From: Bacillus sp. NTK034
GTDB taxonomy: Bacteria > Bacillota > Bacilli > Bacillales > Cytobacillaceae
Length of the DNA stretch: 64,000 nucleotides
Direction of reading: 5' to 3'
NCBI RefSeq assembly: GCF_017303275.1
Contig: NZ_JAFKOJ010000001.1
Location: 1 to 64,000 of the forward strand
A model generated the notes under the pieces. It was given only the letters and a program-made list of their open reading frames with translations, ran no database searches and had not been told where the DNA came from. This document shows positions 51,905 through 61,560 of this stretch, piece after piece. The translations under genes and the position numbers were made by a program. Within the stretch, counting starts at the first letter, position 1; the number at the start of each line of letters is the position of its first letter.

Positions 51905-53650
51905 ATGGAATGGAAGACAGCGGCAGAACGATGGATAAAACATGAGAATTTGGACAGTGAATTACTGGAACAGCTGAAAGGTCTGCAGGGAAATGAAAAG
52001 CTCCTTGAAGAAGCGTTTTATAAGGGACTGGAATTTGGAACAGGCGGTATGCGCGGGGAGATAGGACCTGGAACAAACCGCATGAATATATATACAGTCC
52101 GTAAGGCATCTGCGGGACTTGCCGCATACATAGAAGAAAAAGGATTGGAAGCAAAGAACAGAGGGGTGGCAATTGCATATGATTCACGCCGCATGTCCCC
52201 TGAATTTGCAATGGAAGCGGCTAAAACACTTGCCAGCAGGGGCATTCAGACATATGTATTTGACGAACTCCGCCCAACACCTGAACTTTCATTCGCAGTC
52301 CGGTACCTGCATGCGTATGCTGGGATAGTCGTGACAGCAAGCCATAATCCTCCGGAATACAATGGCTATAAGGTGTATGGATCGGACGGTGCTCAGCTGA
52401 CTCCTGCCGAAGCTGACATTGTTATCGGCAAAGTAAATGAAATAGAAAACGAACTGCTTATTGAAGTGATGGACGAGAACAATTTAAAGGAAAAAGGGCT
52501 TATCACAATGATTGGAACTACAGTTGATCAGGCCTATCAGAAGCAGCTCCTTACCATTTCCGAAAACCCTGATGCTGCAAATGAAACAGATGTTCATGTA
52601 GTTTTTACACCTCTGCACGGTACAGCCAATAAGCCAATTAGAGAGGCTTTGGCTGCTTTGGGTTATGAACATGTGCATGTAGTAAAGGAACAGGAGCTCC
52701 CGGATCCTGAGTTTTCAACAGTAAAGAGTCCTAATCCAGAGGAGAAAATTGCATTTGAGCTGGCCATGAGAGATGGAAGAGAGACAAATGCAGATATTTT
52801 AATTGCTACAGACCCAGATGCTGATCGTCTTGGCATTGCTGCAAAAAACAAAGATGGTGAGTATGTCCTTTTGACAGGAAATCAGACAGGTGCATTGCTG
52901 CTTCACTATATACTTTCTCAGAAGAAAGAGAAGAATACACTGCCCGACAATGGCATTATGCTAAAAACGATCGTTACATCTGAATTTGGACGCAAGGTTG
53001 CTTCATCTTTTGGTGTAGAAACCATCGATGTTTTAACAGGCTTTAAGTTTATTGCAGAAAAAATCAAGGAATACGAGGAGACTGGTGAATACAGCTTCCT
53101 GTTTGGATATGAGGAAAGCTATGGCTATCTTATCGGCGACTTTGCAAGGGATAAAGATGCTATCCAGGCAGCTTTGCTTGCTGCGGAAATGGCTGCTTTT
53201 TATAAAAAGAAAAACATGTCCCTTTATGATGCATTGCTCAGCTTATTTGACGAGTATGGCTATTTTCTTGAAGGGTTAAAATCAATTACTCTAAAGGGAA
53301 TTGAAGGAGCAGAAAAAATCCAGCAGACCCTGGCATCCTTCCGTGCCAATCCGATAAAAGACCTTCAAGGAATGAAGGTCCAGGCAGTTGAAGATTACTT
53401 AACAGGAATAAGAACAGAAGAAGATGGAATGGAGAAAGTAATAGACCTGCCGAAGTCCAATGTTATTAAGTATTTCTTCGAAGATGGGACCTGGATCTGC
53501 CTAAGGCCATCAGGTACAGAACCGAAAATTAAATTCTACTTTGGAATCAGTGCCTCCTCATTAGCCAGCAGCAAGGAAAAACTGGAATCTGTTCAAAAAG
53601 ACTTTATGCAAATCGTAGAAGAAAGAATGGGCAGTTCAGTATTAAAATAG
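51905..53650 (+). CDS. pgcA: Phospho-sugar mutase (alpha-phosphoglucomutase PgcA)
   Basis: 581 residues. Interconverts glucose 6-phosphate and glucose 1-phosphate for teichoic acid and UDP-glucose synthesis. Catalytic Ser in [13 protein letters not shown] (about 145), metal loop DPDADRLG, sugar-binding GYEESYGY and the C-terminal phosphate loop [15 protein letters not shown] 51905 has TTAGGAGG. It is followed by an SDR gene 42 bases downstream. Confidence 0.93.
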   Translation: MEWKTAAERWIKHENLDSELLEQLKGLQGNEKLLEEAFYKGLEFGTGGMRGEIGPGTNRMNIYTVRKASAGLAAYIEEKGLEAKNRGVAIAYDSRRMSPEFAMEAAKTLASRGIQTYVFDELRPTPELSFAVRYLHAYAGIVVTASHNPPEYNGYKVYGSDGAQLTPAEADIVIGKVNEIENELLIEVMDENNLKEKGLITMIGTTVDQAYQKQLLTISENPDAANETDVHVVFTPLHGTANKPIREALAALGYEHVHVVKEQELPDPEFSTVKSPNPEEKIAFELAMRDGRETNADILIATDPDADRLGIAAKNKDGEYVLLTGNQTGALLLHYILSQKKEKNTLPDNGIMLKTIVTSEFGRKVASSFGVETIDVLTGFKFIAEKIKEYEETGEYSFLFGYEESYGYLIGDFARDKDAIQAALLAAEMAAFYKKKNMSLYDALLSLFDEYGYFLEGLKSITLKGIEGAEKIQQTLASFRANPIKDLQGMKVQAVEDYLTGIRTEEDGMEKVIDLPKSNVIKYFFEDGTWICLRPSGTEPKIKFYFGISASSLASSKEKLESVQKDFMQIVEERMGSSVLK

Positions 53651-53692
53651 CTTTTAATATCCAGAAAGTTATTATCCGGAAAGGAAGATTCG

Positions 53693-54415
53693 ATGTTAAA
53701 GGGACAAGCGGCAATCGTAACAGGTGCATCAAGAGGAATCGGCAAGGAAATTGCTGTTAAACTGGCCCAGCAGGGCATGAAGCTTACCCTGATTGGAAGT
53801 TCAGGGGAAGTTAATCAATCTGCTGAAGATCTCAAGAATATGGGATTTGCAGATGTACTGCCCATTCAAGCAGATATTTCAGATGAAGCCCAAGTAAAGG
53901 ATGCAGTTGAAAAAACTCTTCAGAAGTACAAACAGCTTGATCTTCTGGTGAACAATGCAGGGGTGGGCTTTTTTAAGCAGGTTGATGAAACAACACTGGA
54001 CGAGTGGAAAAAGGTCTTTGAAGTAAATGTGCAGGGAGTCTTCCTCGGATGCAAGGCAGTACTGCCGTACATGAAAGAGCGTAAATCCGGTACAATCATT
54101 ACCATTTCTTCAGACGTAGCCAGATACACCATCCCCAATGGATCAGCCTATACAGCTACAAAATATGCAGTGCAGGGCTTTTCGGGATCCTTAGCTCAGG
54201 AAGTCAGAGAATACGGTATCCGCGTCGGAACCATTAATCCCGGCATGGTAGATACGTTTTTTGCGGAATCTAAGCAGGGGCTTGAAGAGAAAAGAGATTG
54301 GCTAAAGGTCGAAGATATCGCCAATGCTGTTGTTTACATGGCGTCTGCGCCGAAACACATGCTGATAGACGAAATCGTCCTTCATCCATTTGTTCAAAAC
54401 TATCCAATTGCATAA
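53693..54415 (+). CDS. Short-chain dehydrogenase/reductase
   Basis: 240 residues. Classical SDR: cofactor site TGASRGIGKEIAV, NNAGVGFFKQ, catalytic Ser in ITISSDVARY and Tyr-xxx-Lys in YTATKYAVQ. Resembles FabG-type 3-oxoacyl reductases but acts on an unknown substrate. It is 42 bases from pgcA and may be co-transcribed. RBS GGAAAGGAAG. Confidence 0.9.
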   Translation: MLKGQAAIVTGASRGIGKEIAVKLAQQGMKLTLIGSSGEVNQSAEDLKNMGFADVLPIQADISDEAQVKDAVEKTLQKYKQLDLLVNNAGVGFFKQVDETTLDEWKKVFEVNVQGVFLGCKAVLPYMKERKSGTIITISSDVARYTIPNGSAYTATKYAVQGFSGSLAQEVREYGIRVGTINPGMVDTFFAESKQGLEEKRDWLKVEDIANAVVYMASAPKHMLIDEIVLHPFVQNYPIA

Positions 54416-54418
54416 TAT

Positions 54419-54452
54419 ATGCACCGGAGAGGCCTCCTCTTCGGTGTTTTTC
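54419..54452 (+). terminator. Terminator after the SDR gene
   Basis: CACCGGAGAGG-CCT-CCTCTTCGGTG followed by TTTTTC. Confidence 0.75.
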
Positions 54453-54560
54453 TGTCTACAACTTTAGTCGCAGGCCGCTTCCTCCAAAATGCCAAGGAAG
54501 AAAGGGAATAAAAGTTATATAATAAAAGTACATAATATGAAAGTTCCAAGGGGGATAAGG

Positions 54561-55691
54561 GTGTTAGGGGAAAAAAGGCAATCTGAAATCAGAATTTTAA
54601 AAGAAATAGCAGAACTGTTGAATGAAGGAACAGAAATTGATTCCCTTTTAAAAGAGGTTCTGCAGAAATTGCTTCATATTACCAGTCTTGAAACGGGATG
54701 GGTATTTCTAATCGATAGCCAAGGGGAGTTTCGCCTGGCAGCAGAAGAGAAACTGCCTCCTGCTCTTTCAGCGGATAACTGCAGACCGATGTGCAAGGGA
54801 GACTGCTGGTGTATTGACCGCTATAATGACGGCAGATTAAACAAAGCTTCGAACATTATTGAATGCAAAAGAATAGAAGATGCCATTGCCGAGCAAAGAA
54901 AGGATACCAACGGGCTTACCCATCATGCCTCCGTACCGCTGAGAGCAGGGGAAGAAAAGTTTGGGATCCTTAATATCGGCTCACCTGATAAAACCCATTT
55001 TTCACCTGAAGAATTGGCATTGCTGGAATCGGTAGCTTTTCAAATTGGAACGGCTATAAAACGAATCAAACTGACGCAGCTGGAACAGGAGACGGCTCTT
55101 GCTGCGGAAAGAAATAGGCTGGCAAGGGACCTGCATGATTCAGTTAACCAGCTATTATTCTCCTTAAGCTTAACGGCAAGAGGAGGGGCTGAAATGACTG
55201 ATAGCCCTGAAATTAAAGAGACCTTTTCTTACATGCAGGATCTCGCACAGGAAGCTTTAAGCGAGATGAGGGCACTTATCTGGCAGCTGAAACCCCGCGG
55301 CCTGGAAAATGGGATTGTATGTGCTATGCAGACCTACAGCCAAATGCTTGGCCTGAAGCTCAATTCAAAAGTAAATGGTGTGATCTGTCTGCCCGGAAAA
55401 GTGGAAGAGACACTATGGAGAATTGGCCAGGAAGCACTGGCCAATTGCAAAAAACACTCTGGTGGATCAACAGCAGATTTAGAACTGACAGTGGATGAAA
55501 AAACAGTTGAAATGGTGATTTCCGATTGCGGCAGAGGGTTTCATTATCGTGAAAATGATATCCCTTCTCTCGGGCTCAAAAGCATGAAGAAAAGGACGGA
55601 AGCACTGAATGGTTTATTTAAAATAAAAACAGAGCCAAACAAAGGAACGAAAATTGAAATTATCATTCCTTTGAAAAAGGGAGGGAAATAG
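54561..55691 (+). CDS. yhcY: YhcY GAF-domain sensor histidine kinase
   Basis: 376 residues, similar to B. subtilis YhcY. A GAF domain (about 20-175; contains a Cys-rich stretch MCKGDCWCID that could sense redox, or bind a metal cluster) is followed by a HisKA_3 dimerisation domain with RNRLARDLHDSVNQLLF, His the phospho-acceptor, and an HATPase domain (SDCGRGF, SLGLKSMKKR). No membrane helix, so it is cytoplasmic. GTG 54561 follows AAGGGGG. It lies directly before yhcZ, with no gap. Confidence 0.9.
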   Translation: MLGEKRQSEIRILKEIAELLNEGTEIDSLLKEVLQKLLHITSLETGWVFLIDSQGEFRLAAEEKLPPALSADNCRPMCKGDCWCIDRYNDGRLNKASNIIECKRIEDAIAEQRKDTNGLTHHASVPLRAGEEKFGILNIGSPDKTHFSPEELALLESVAFQIGTAIKRIKLTQLEQETALAAERNRLARDLHDSVNQLLFSLSLTARGGAEMTDSPEIKETFSYMQDLAQEALSEMRALIWQLKPRGLENGIVCAMQTYSQMLGLKLNSKVNGVICLPGKVEETLWRIGQEALANCKKHSGGSTADLELTVDEKTVEMVISDCGRGFHYRENDIPSLGLKSMKKRTEALNGLFKIKTEPNKGTKIEIIIPLKKGGK

Positions 55692-56339
55692 ATGGCCATC
55701 AAGGTTTTAATAGCGGACGATCATCATGTTGTAAGAAGGGGTCTTGTATTCTTTCTGAAAACACAGCCTGAAATAGAAATTATCGGAGAAGCAAAAAACG
55801 GCCGTGAAGCTGTAGAGATGATGCAAACAAACCAGCCTGATGTTGTATTAATGGACTTGGATATGCCTGTTATGAATGGTATTGAAGCCACAAAGCAAAT
55901 TAAAGCGAGCTGCCCTGAAGTGAAGATCATGATACTCACAAGCTTTTCAGACCAGGATCATGTGATTCCGGCAATTGAGGCGGGGGCCTCAGGATATCAG
56001 CTCAAGGACATTGAGCCGGATATTCTTGTTCAGGCAATTATCCAGCTGATGAAAGGGGAGAACCAGCTGCATCCCAAAGCCACCTCCCATCTGCTCACAC
56101 ATTTAACGAATAAAAACAGTACAGAAAGGCAGCCGCTGGAAGAACTGACAAAAAGAGAACTGGAAGTTCTGCGGGAAATTGCAAAAGGGAAAAGCAATAA
56201 AGAAATTGCTTCATCCCTTTATATAACAGAAAAGACAGTCAAAACACATGTTTCCAACTTATTGTCCAAATTGGAACTTGCTGACAGAACACAGGCAGCA
56301 CTATATGCAGTGCGTCATGGTATTGCAGATTCAAATTGA
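55692..56339 (+). CDS. yhcZ: YhcZ NarL-family response regulator
   Basis: 215 residues. Receiver domain with acidic ADDHHVVRR, phospho-Asp in VVLMDLDMPVMNG (about 56) and Lys in GYQLKDIEP, then a LuxR-type HTH (ELTKREVEVL-like ELTKRELEVLREIAKGK, SNKEIASSLYITEKTVKTH). Cognate regulator of YhcY; the targets are unknown. Confidence 0.93.
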   Translation: MAIKVLIADDHHVVRRGLVFFLKTQPEIEIIGEAKNGREAVEMMQTNQPDVVLMDLDMPVMNGIEATKQIKASCPEVKIMILTSFSDQDHVIPAIEAGASGYQLKDIEPDILVQAIIQLMKGENQLHPKATSHLLTHLTNKNSTERQPLEELTKRELEVLREIAKGKSNKEIASSLYITEKTVKTHVSNLLSKLELADRTQAALYAVRHGIADSN

Positions 56340-56479
56340 AAAAATCATCCTAAAGTTGCAGAAGATATTTACTGAATTAGTCCTAAGATAAGCTTTATAA
56401 AACTCAGCCATACTGACGATGTTTAAAAGCGCATATTTCTATATACTAAAGAATATAGGAACTAAAAGGAGAGTTTAGA

Positions 56480-57016
56480 ATGAAGCTTACGATTATTAAT
56501 GGAAGCCCGCGAGCTAAGGGAAGAACGGGAATAGCCTCTCGTTATATTGCAAGGAAATATAATGCTGAACTGATCGATTTAAGTCTTGGAGAAATTCCTT
56601 TATATAATGGAACAGAAGATCAATATCAGCTGTCTGCCGTTAAAAAGCTGCGCCAGCAGATTGCAGATTCTGATGGGGTTATTCTTGCTTCCCCTGAGTA
56701 TCACAGTGCTATGAGCGGAGCTCTAAAAAATGCGCTGGATTTTCTCGGAAGCGAGCAATTTGCCCATAAGCCAGTCGGCTTGCTGGTTGTGGCAGGAGGC
56801 GGAAAAGGCGGCATCAATGCCCTGAATAATTTGAGAATTGCGGGCAGGGGTGTATACGCCAATGTCATTCCTAAGCAGCTGGTCCTGGACCCGCATTGTT
56901 TCGATTATGAAAATGATGGCCTTTTTGAGGAACCTGCCCAGCTTGTTGAGGGATTAATGAAAGAACTTCAGCTTTATATGAAGGCGTATGGTCAAATTAA
57001 GCAGGAAATAAAATAA
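56480..57016 (+). CDS. azr: NADPH-dependent FMN reductase (azoreductase Azr/YhdA)
   Basis: 178 residues. Flavodoxin-like fold with FMN phosphate loop INGSPRAKGRTG, then ASPEYHSAMSGALKNALDF and LLVVAGGGKGGINALNNLR. Reduces FMN, azo dyes and quinones; B. subtilis Azr (YhdA) has the same length and position before yhdB-yhdC. GAGGAG-like RBS (AAAGGAG). Confidence 0.92.
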   Translation: MKLTIINGSPRAKGRTGIASRYIARKYNAELIDLSLGEIPLYNGTEDQYQLSAVKKLRQQIADSDGVILASPEYHSAMSGALKNALDFLGSEQFAHKPVGLLVVAGGGKGGINALNNLRIAGRGVYANVIPKQLVLDPHCFDYENDGLFEEPAQLVEGLMKELQLYMKAYGQIKQEIK

Positions 57017-57023
57017 AATAAAT

Positions 57024-57056
57024 ACAAAAACACGGACCCAAAAATCCGTGTTTTAT
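57024..57056. terminator. Terminator between azr and yhdB
   Basis: AACACGGA-CCCAAAAA-TCCGTGTT with TTATTATT; it can serve both convergent genes. Confidence 0.7.
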
Positions 57057-57074
57057 TATTGGTGGAATTCATTT

Positions 57075-57329
57075 TTAAGTTAGTTCATAAAATACTGTGT
57101 TTGGCAGCAGTTTTTCCGATAATTCATTGGCATGGTCAATATATCTCAAGAGTGAATATAAATGTTTCTCAATAACAGAATAGTCTTTTTCGAAGTTGTA
57201 GGCATGAAGGAAATGTTCGATCTTCTTCGAAAGAAATTGATCATCTGTTCTGACCATCAGGATCAGCAGGTTATCCCATTCTGACCGGTGCGTGTAATAT
57301 AGCGCACGGTCATAATCCACTTTATTCAT
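57075..57329 (-). CDS. yhdB: YhdB-family protein
   Basis: 84 residues, mostly helical, beginning MNKVDYDRALYYTHRSEWDN. Identified by similarity to YhdB and by position between azr and yhdC. No known function. RBS GAGGAGGAG. Confidence 0.8.
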   Translation of the reverse strand: MNKVDYDRALYYTHRSEWDNLLILMVRTDDQFLSKKIEHFLHAYNFEKDYSVIEKHLYSLLRYIDHANELSEKLLPNTVFYELT

Positions 57330-57533
57330 TTGTCCTCTCCTCCTCTTTCAGGAGTTGATTATAGTTTATGATGATGCAGAATTTTATTTCGAAGTAAATC
57401 TTGGACTTGTTGATTTCAAAGGGTTATCATCATTTACCTGTATATTGGCCACATGCATTTATAACACAATTCCATACATAAAATTAAAAACTGGGCCAAA
57501 AATATAATTAACGACACATGCTTTGGAGGATAT

Positions 57534-57851
57534 ATGAAAAAGTATTTAACGATGTTTATGCTGGTTTGTTTATTAGCCGGGGGAGGCTCCTTAGCAGGAG
57601 CTGTCCAAAAACCGGATTATGAAAAGTATGGAAGAATTGCCATCGCAGTTGTAAAGGAAGATTATCCTGGGGAAGAAGTAGTGGATTATCAGTACGGAGG
57701 AAGGAAAAAAGTTACCGAAACAGATGTGACAGACACCTTCACATTTACAGTAAAAGAAGATGGGAAGCCTGTAACTGTGCTGGTTTTGGTCACACATAAT
57801 CTCAAGGATAACAAAGCGGTTAGCCTATCTGTAGAGAGAAAGACTCAGTAA
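57534..57851 (+). CDS. yhdC: Secreted DUF3889 protein (YhdC)
   Basis: 105 residues. A signal peptide (KKYLTMFMLVCLLAGGGSLAG) then the DUF3889 core with YGRIAIAVVKEDYPGEEVVDY and FTFTVKEDGKP. The fold resembles PepSY-type units in sequence style. Secreted or membrane-linked, function unknown. RBS TTGGAGG. Confidence 0.85.
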   Translation: MKKYLTMFMLVCLLAGGGSLAGAVQKPDYEKYGRIAIAVVKEDYPGEEVVDYQYGGRKKVTETDVTDTFTFTVKEDGKPVTVLVLVTHNLKDNKAVSLSVERKTQ

Positions 57852-57873
57852 GCTCCTTCGGGGGCTTTTTTCA
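57849..57873 (+). terminator. Terminator after yhdC
   Basis: AGCTCC-TTCG-GGGGCT followed by TTTTTC. Confidence 0.7.
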
Positions 57874-57977
57874 TTGAATTTGGCCAGCAAACCCCTTATT
57901 TAAAATAATGATAAAAACAAATCTTTCTGATAATCTTGGATTATGAATATAAGCGTCAAATATGGAGAGTGAGTTTT

Positions 57978-58673
57978 ATGAAGGAATCAATTCTTGTTGC
58001 GGAAGATGAAGCTAAGATCGCCAGGCTTCTGGAAATTGAACTTGAATTCGAGGGCTATCAAGTGACTAAGGCAATGGATGGTTTTCAGGCAATGGAGTTT
58101 TATCGAACTGGCAGCTGGGACTTAATTATTCTGGATATCATGCTGCCGGGATTTAGCGGAATTGAAATTCTGCGAAGAATTCGCAGCAAGGATAAACAGA
58201 CCCCCATTTTGCTGCTGACGGCTAAAAGCTCAGTGGAAGATAAAGTATCTGGTTTAGATTTGGGTGCGAATGATTACATAACAAAACCTTTCCAGATTGA
58301 GGAACTGCTTGCGAGGATTCGGGCGGCATTAAGGGTTAAGTCAGCGGCTGCCAAAGAAACGGCAGCTAATGATTGTCTGGAAGTGTCAAATTTAAAGCTC
58401 AATGAAAAAACAAGAGAAGTCAGCAGGGGAGATCAGTTCATAGAACTGACGCCCAGAGAATTTGATTTACTTGTGTATTTAATGACAAATAAAAAACAGG
58501 TCCTGAACAGGGAACAGATTTTGGAGGCCGTCTGGGGATATGACTTTTTGGGGGACACAAATGTCGTGGATGTCTATATCAGATATTTGCGCAAGAAAAT
58601 AGACTTGCCTGAGATGCCTTCTCTTATCCATACAATCCGCGGAGTAGGGTATGTATTAAAGGAGACGAAATGA
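57978..58673 (+). CDS. OmpR-family response regulator
   Basis: 231 residues. Receiver domain: VAEDEAKIARLL, phospho-Asp in DLIILDIMLPGFSG (about 52), Lys in YITKPFQIEELLAR; C-terminal winged helix with LTPREFDLLVYLM and DVYIRYLRKKID. ATG 57978 follows GGAGAG. Its stop overlaps the kinase start (ATGA at 58670). Likely controls the two PepSY genes downstream. Confidence 0.93.
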   Translation: MKESILVAEDEAKIARLLEIELEFEGYQVTKAMDGFQAMEFYRTGSWDLIILDIMLPGFSGIEILRRIRSKDKQTPILLLTAKSSVEDKVSGLDLGANDYITKPFQIEELLARIRAALRVKSAAAKETAANDCLEVSNLKLNEKTREVSRGDQFIELTPREFDLLVYLMTNKKQVLNREQILEAVWGYDFLGDTNVVDVYIRYLRKKIDLPEMPSLIHTIRGVGYVLKETK

Positions 58674-60022
58674 ATCTTAGGAAGAAAATTTATTTGTATA
58701 CAACCGTTCTCTTTGCCGTATTGCTGCTTGTCATGAATATCGCTGTGTATGCTGTTTTCAGCAAATTAATATATGAAAATGAGCAGGCGGCCATTTCAAA
58801 TGAAATGGCTAATATAACAAAAATTGCACAAAGTTCAATCGGGAATGTTCCGGAAGCTGAACTGCTTAGGGCCCTTGTTCCTTCAAGTGGGATGGTAAGA
58901 CTGGTTCAGCCGGATAAAAAGGCAGTAACCTCAACATCTGCGGATGAAAAGGCGCTCAGTGAAATTCCTGCAGAGTATATCAGCAATGAATTGATAAAAA
59001 CAATGGAAAGTGATAAGAAGGCCTATATGTTTGCGTCTGCACCAGTGATCCTTCCAGATGGTGAAATAGGGAGCTTTCAGCTGACCAGAAGCATGGAAAG
59101 TGCAGAAAAAATATTAAGGACTCTACGCTTCGTTCTAGGGATTGTCACAGTCCTGGCAATGATTCCCGTTCTAATCTCCAGCGCTATCCTTAGTAAGTTT
59201 ATTACAAGGCCTGTTGCAACAATGACAGCCACCATGAAAGAAATTAGAAAAAGCGGCCAATTCAAACGTCTTGAACTGGAGGAAAAATCTCAGGATGAGC
59301 TGCATCAAATGGGTGAAACCTTCAACCATATGATAGATCTTCTTGAATCCAATTATGAAAAGCAAAAACTTTTTATATCAAATGCTTCCCATGAGTTAAA
59401 AACCCCATTAACTGTTATTGAGAGTTATTCAAGCCTGCTTAAGAGAAGAGGATTGAAAGAACCTGAATTATTTAATGAATCAATAGAAGCCATTCATTCA
59501 GAGGCATTAAGAATGAAGGAAATGACAGAACAGCTTCTTTTGCTTGCACGGCATGATGACCAGTGGATGCTCGATTTGAAATTGATAGATCTTAACAGTT
59601 TTTTAACCCAAGTTATTCGGACTTACGGAGATGCTTTTAAAAGGACTATACAGTTGGAATTCAGATTGGCTGATAATACCTTTATTCAAACGGATGAAAA
59701 TAAGTTAAGGCAGCTCCTGTTTATTTTTCTGGATAATGCCAGGAAATACAGTGATGATGTCATAAGGGTTAATGCTGGGATAGAGAAAAGTGAAGTTTAT
59801 ATCCGGATTGAAGATCGCGGTATGGGTATTCCCCAGAAGGATCTGTCAAGGGTGTTTGACCGTTTTTACCGGGTAGATGAGGCAAGAAACAGAAAAACAG
59901 GAGGATCGGGACTAGGACTGGCTCTTGCCAAAGAAATCGCTGATGCTCTAGGGGTTGAGATCAGACTCGAAAGTACTGAAGGATTAGGAACTGCAGCATC
60001 CATAAGCATCAAAATAACTTAA
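58670..60022 (+). CDS. Sensor histidine kinase (PepSY-associated)
   Basis: 450 residues. TM1 (about 10-30), an extracellular loop (about 31-165), TM2, HAMP (ITRPVATMTATMKEIRKSG), HisKA with SNASHELKTPLTVIESYSSLL and HATPase with DNARKYSDD, GMGIPQKDL and GGSGLGLALAKEI. Overlaps the response regulator by four bases. Similar TCS-PepSY sets sense envelope or cation stress, but the signal here is not known. Confidence 0.93.
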   Translation: MNLRKKIYLYTTVLFAVLLLVMNIAVYAVFSKLIYENEQAAISNEMANITKIAQSSIGNVPEAELLRALVPSSGMVRLVQPDKKAVTSTSADEKALSEIPAEYISNELIKTMESDKKAYMFASAPVILPDGEIGSFQLTRSMESAEKILRTLRFVLGIVTVLAMIPVLISSAILSKFITRPVATMTATMKEIRKSGQFKRLELEEKSQDELHQMGETFNHMIDLLESNYEKQKLFISNASHELKTPLTVIESYSSLLKRRGLKEPELFNESIEAIHSEALRMKEMTEQLLLLARHDDQWMLDLKLIDLNSFLTQVIRTYGDAFKRTIQLEFRLADNTFIQTDENKLRQLLFIFLDNARKYSDDVIRVNAGIEKSEVYIRIEDRGMGIPQKDLSRVFDRFYRVDEARNRKTGGSGLGLALAKEIADALGVEIRLESTEGLGTAASISIKIT

Positions 60023-60092
60023 CCATTCTCATCATTTTCTCATTTTATTATCAGATAATGGAGAAATAAGATAAGTAAAGAGGTGTAAGGAA

Positions 60093-60785
60093 ATGAAGCA
60101 TAAACTTATAATAATTTCAGCTTCGGGGCTTCTGCTTGCTGCGCTCCTTGTATTTGCTGTAATACAATTCATTAATGTCTCTGCTTCTGAATCCATCACT
60201 GAAAGTGAAGCCAGGGAATTAATAAAAGACCGATATCAGGGAGAAATTCTGAATTTGAAAAAAGTGAATAGCACTTATTTGATTGAAATGAAAAGAGGAG
60301 AAGGGTTCTATGAAATAATGCTGAGTGAAAACAGGGGAGAAATTCTTTCATTTGAAAAAAAGGATCAGACTTCTAATGGTGAACAGAAACAGCTTGATGA
60401 AGAAAAAATAAAGGGAATTATTCAGGCAGAAGAATCTGGTGAATTACTCTCCCTGAAAAAAGTGACTCAGAAAGAAAAGCCAGCCTTTGAGGCAATCGTT
60501 CAGAAAGATGAAGAGAAGATTAAGATTATTGTTGATGCTCTGAATGGTGAAATTTTATCTCGTGCTGCTGAGAAAACTAAGGTCCCTGTCAAAAATCTAA
60601 CCGAAGAGGAAGCCGTCCAGATTGCTCTAAAAAATGAACCTGGGGAAGTGGATGATATCAGCTTTGGAGAAACAGACAAGGGATCTTATTATCTTATTGA
60701 GATAGAAAAGGATGATGGCGGGGAAGCAGCTGTCCAGATCCATGCTATTACAGGAAAAGTGTTGTCGGTTACCTGGGATGATTAA
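60093..60785 (+). CDS. PepSY-domain membrane-anchored protein 1
   Basis: 230 residues. An N-terminal anchor (LIIISASGLLLAALLVFAVI) and repeated PepSY-like units: ITESEARELIKDRYQGEIL and LTEEEAVQIALKNEPGEV, ending in VQIHAITGKVLSVTWDD. It is outside the membrane. PepSY domains are thought to inhibit or bind peptidases. It follows the kinase by 70 bases; RBS AGAGGTG. Confidence 0.85.
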   Translation: MKHKLIIISASGLLLAALLVFAVIQFINVSASESITESEARELIKDRYQGEILNLKKVNSTYLIEMKRGEGFYEIMLSENRGEILSFEKKDQTSNGEQKQLDEEKIKGIIQAEESGELLSLKKVTQKEKPAFEAIVQKDEEKIKIIVDALNGEILSRAAEKTKVPVKNLTEEEAVQIALKNEPGEVDDISFGETDKGSYYLIEIEKDDGGEAAVQIHAITGKVLSVTWDD

Positions 60786-60880
60786 TCCCTTTCTCATCAA
60801 ATTTTAATTTTCTTATCCTTTTTCTCTCATTTTCACCGGTTATATTGAACATGTAGAAAAGAAAAAGGAGGAAGAATAAA

Positions 60881-61432
60881 ATGAACAAAAAATTTGCAGT
60901 TATTTCTTTGGCAGGAGCTGTATTGCTGGGTGGTGCTGTTGCAGCAGGTGCAGCAGATACGAATGGAAAAGGAAGCACCGGGAGTAAAATAGAAGCAGTA
61001 CAGGATTTGATTACTGTAGAAGAAGCGAAGAAGATTGCTCTTTCTGAAGCAGAGGGAAGAGTAGAGAGCATTGAATTGGAAAGAGCAAATGGCAATCAGT
61101 ATTATGAAATTGATATTGAGAACGGGACAGAAGATTTCGATATTAAGATTAATGCCTTAGATGGAAAAGTTATATCATTTAATAAAGAGCGAGATGATGA
61201 TGATGACAATGATCAGTCTGAAAAAGAGGTAAATGGGGAAAATATAATCTCCGAACAAAAGGCTATTGAAATAGCTGAAAAAGAGGTTAATGGAACGATG
61301 AAAGAAATTGAAATAGATGAAGACGATGGTCAAATCCTATATGAAGTTGAACTGCAAACAAAAAAAGGCGAAGCAGATGTTGATATTGATGCTGAAACAG
61401 GAAAAGTATTAAAAGTCGAATTGGGTGACTAA
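60881..61432 (+). CDS. PepSY-domain secreted protein 2
   Basis: 183 residues. Signal peptide (KKFAVISLAGAVLLGGAVAAG), then two PepSY repeats: VEEAKKIALSEAEGRVESIE with DIKINALDGKVISFN, and SEQKAIEIAEKEVNGTMKEI with DVDIDAETGKVLKVE. An Asp-rich linker lies between (DDDDDN). It looks like a domain duplication of a YpeB/PepSY_2 unit. RBS AAAAGGAGG. Confidence 0.87.
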   Translation: MNKKFAVISLAGAVLLGGAVAAGAADTNGKGSTGSKIEAVQDLITVEEAKKIALSEAEGRVESIELERANGNQYYEIDIENGTEDFDIKINALDGKVISFNKERDDDDDNDQSEKEVNGENIISEQKAIEIAEKEVNGTMKEIEIDEDDGQILYEVELQTKKGEADVDIDAETGKVLKVELGD

Positions 61433-61442
61433 TTCTAAGTGG

Positions 61443-61472
61443 AAAGCGGGGCGGAATGCTCCGCTTTTTGCT
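61443..61472 (+). terminator. Terminator after PepSY protein 2
   Basis: AGCGGGGC-GGAAT-GCTCCGCT followed by TTTTGC. Confidence 0.75.
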
Positions 61473-61560
61473 GTAATTTGTAACAAGCTTATGAAGAGAC
61501 TACTCATCAATCCTCTTGTTGGTTCATAGATTATGGTAAGGACTAAAAGGGGGAGTGGCA

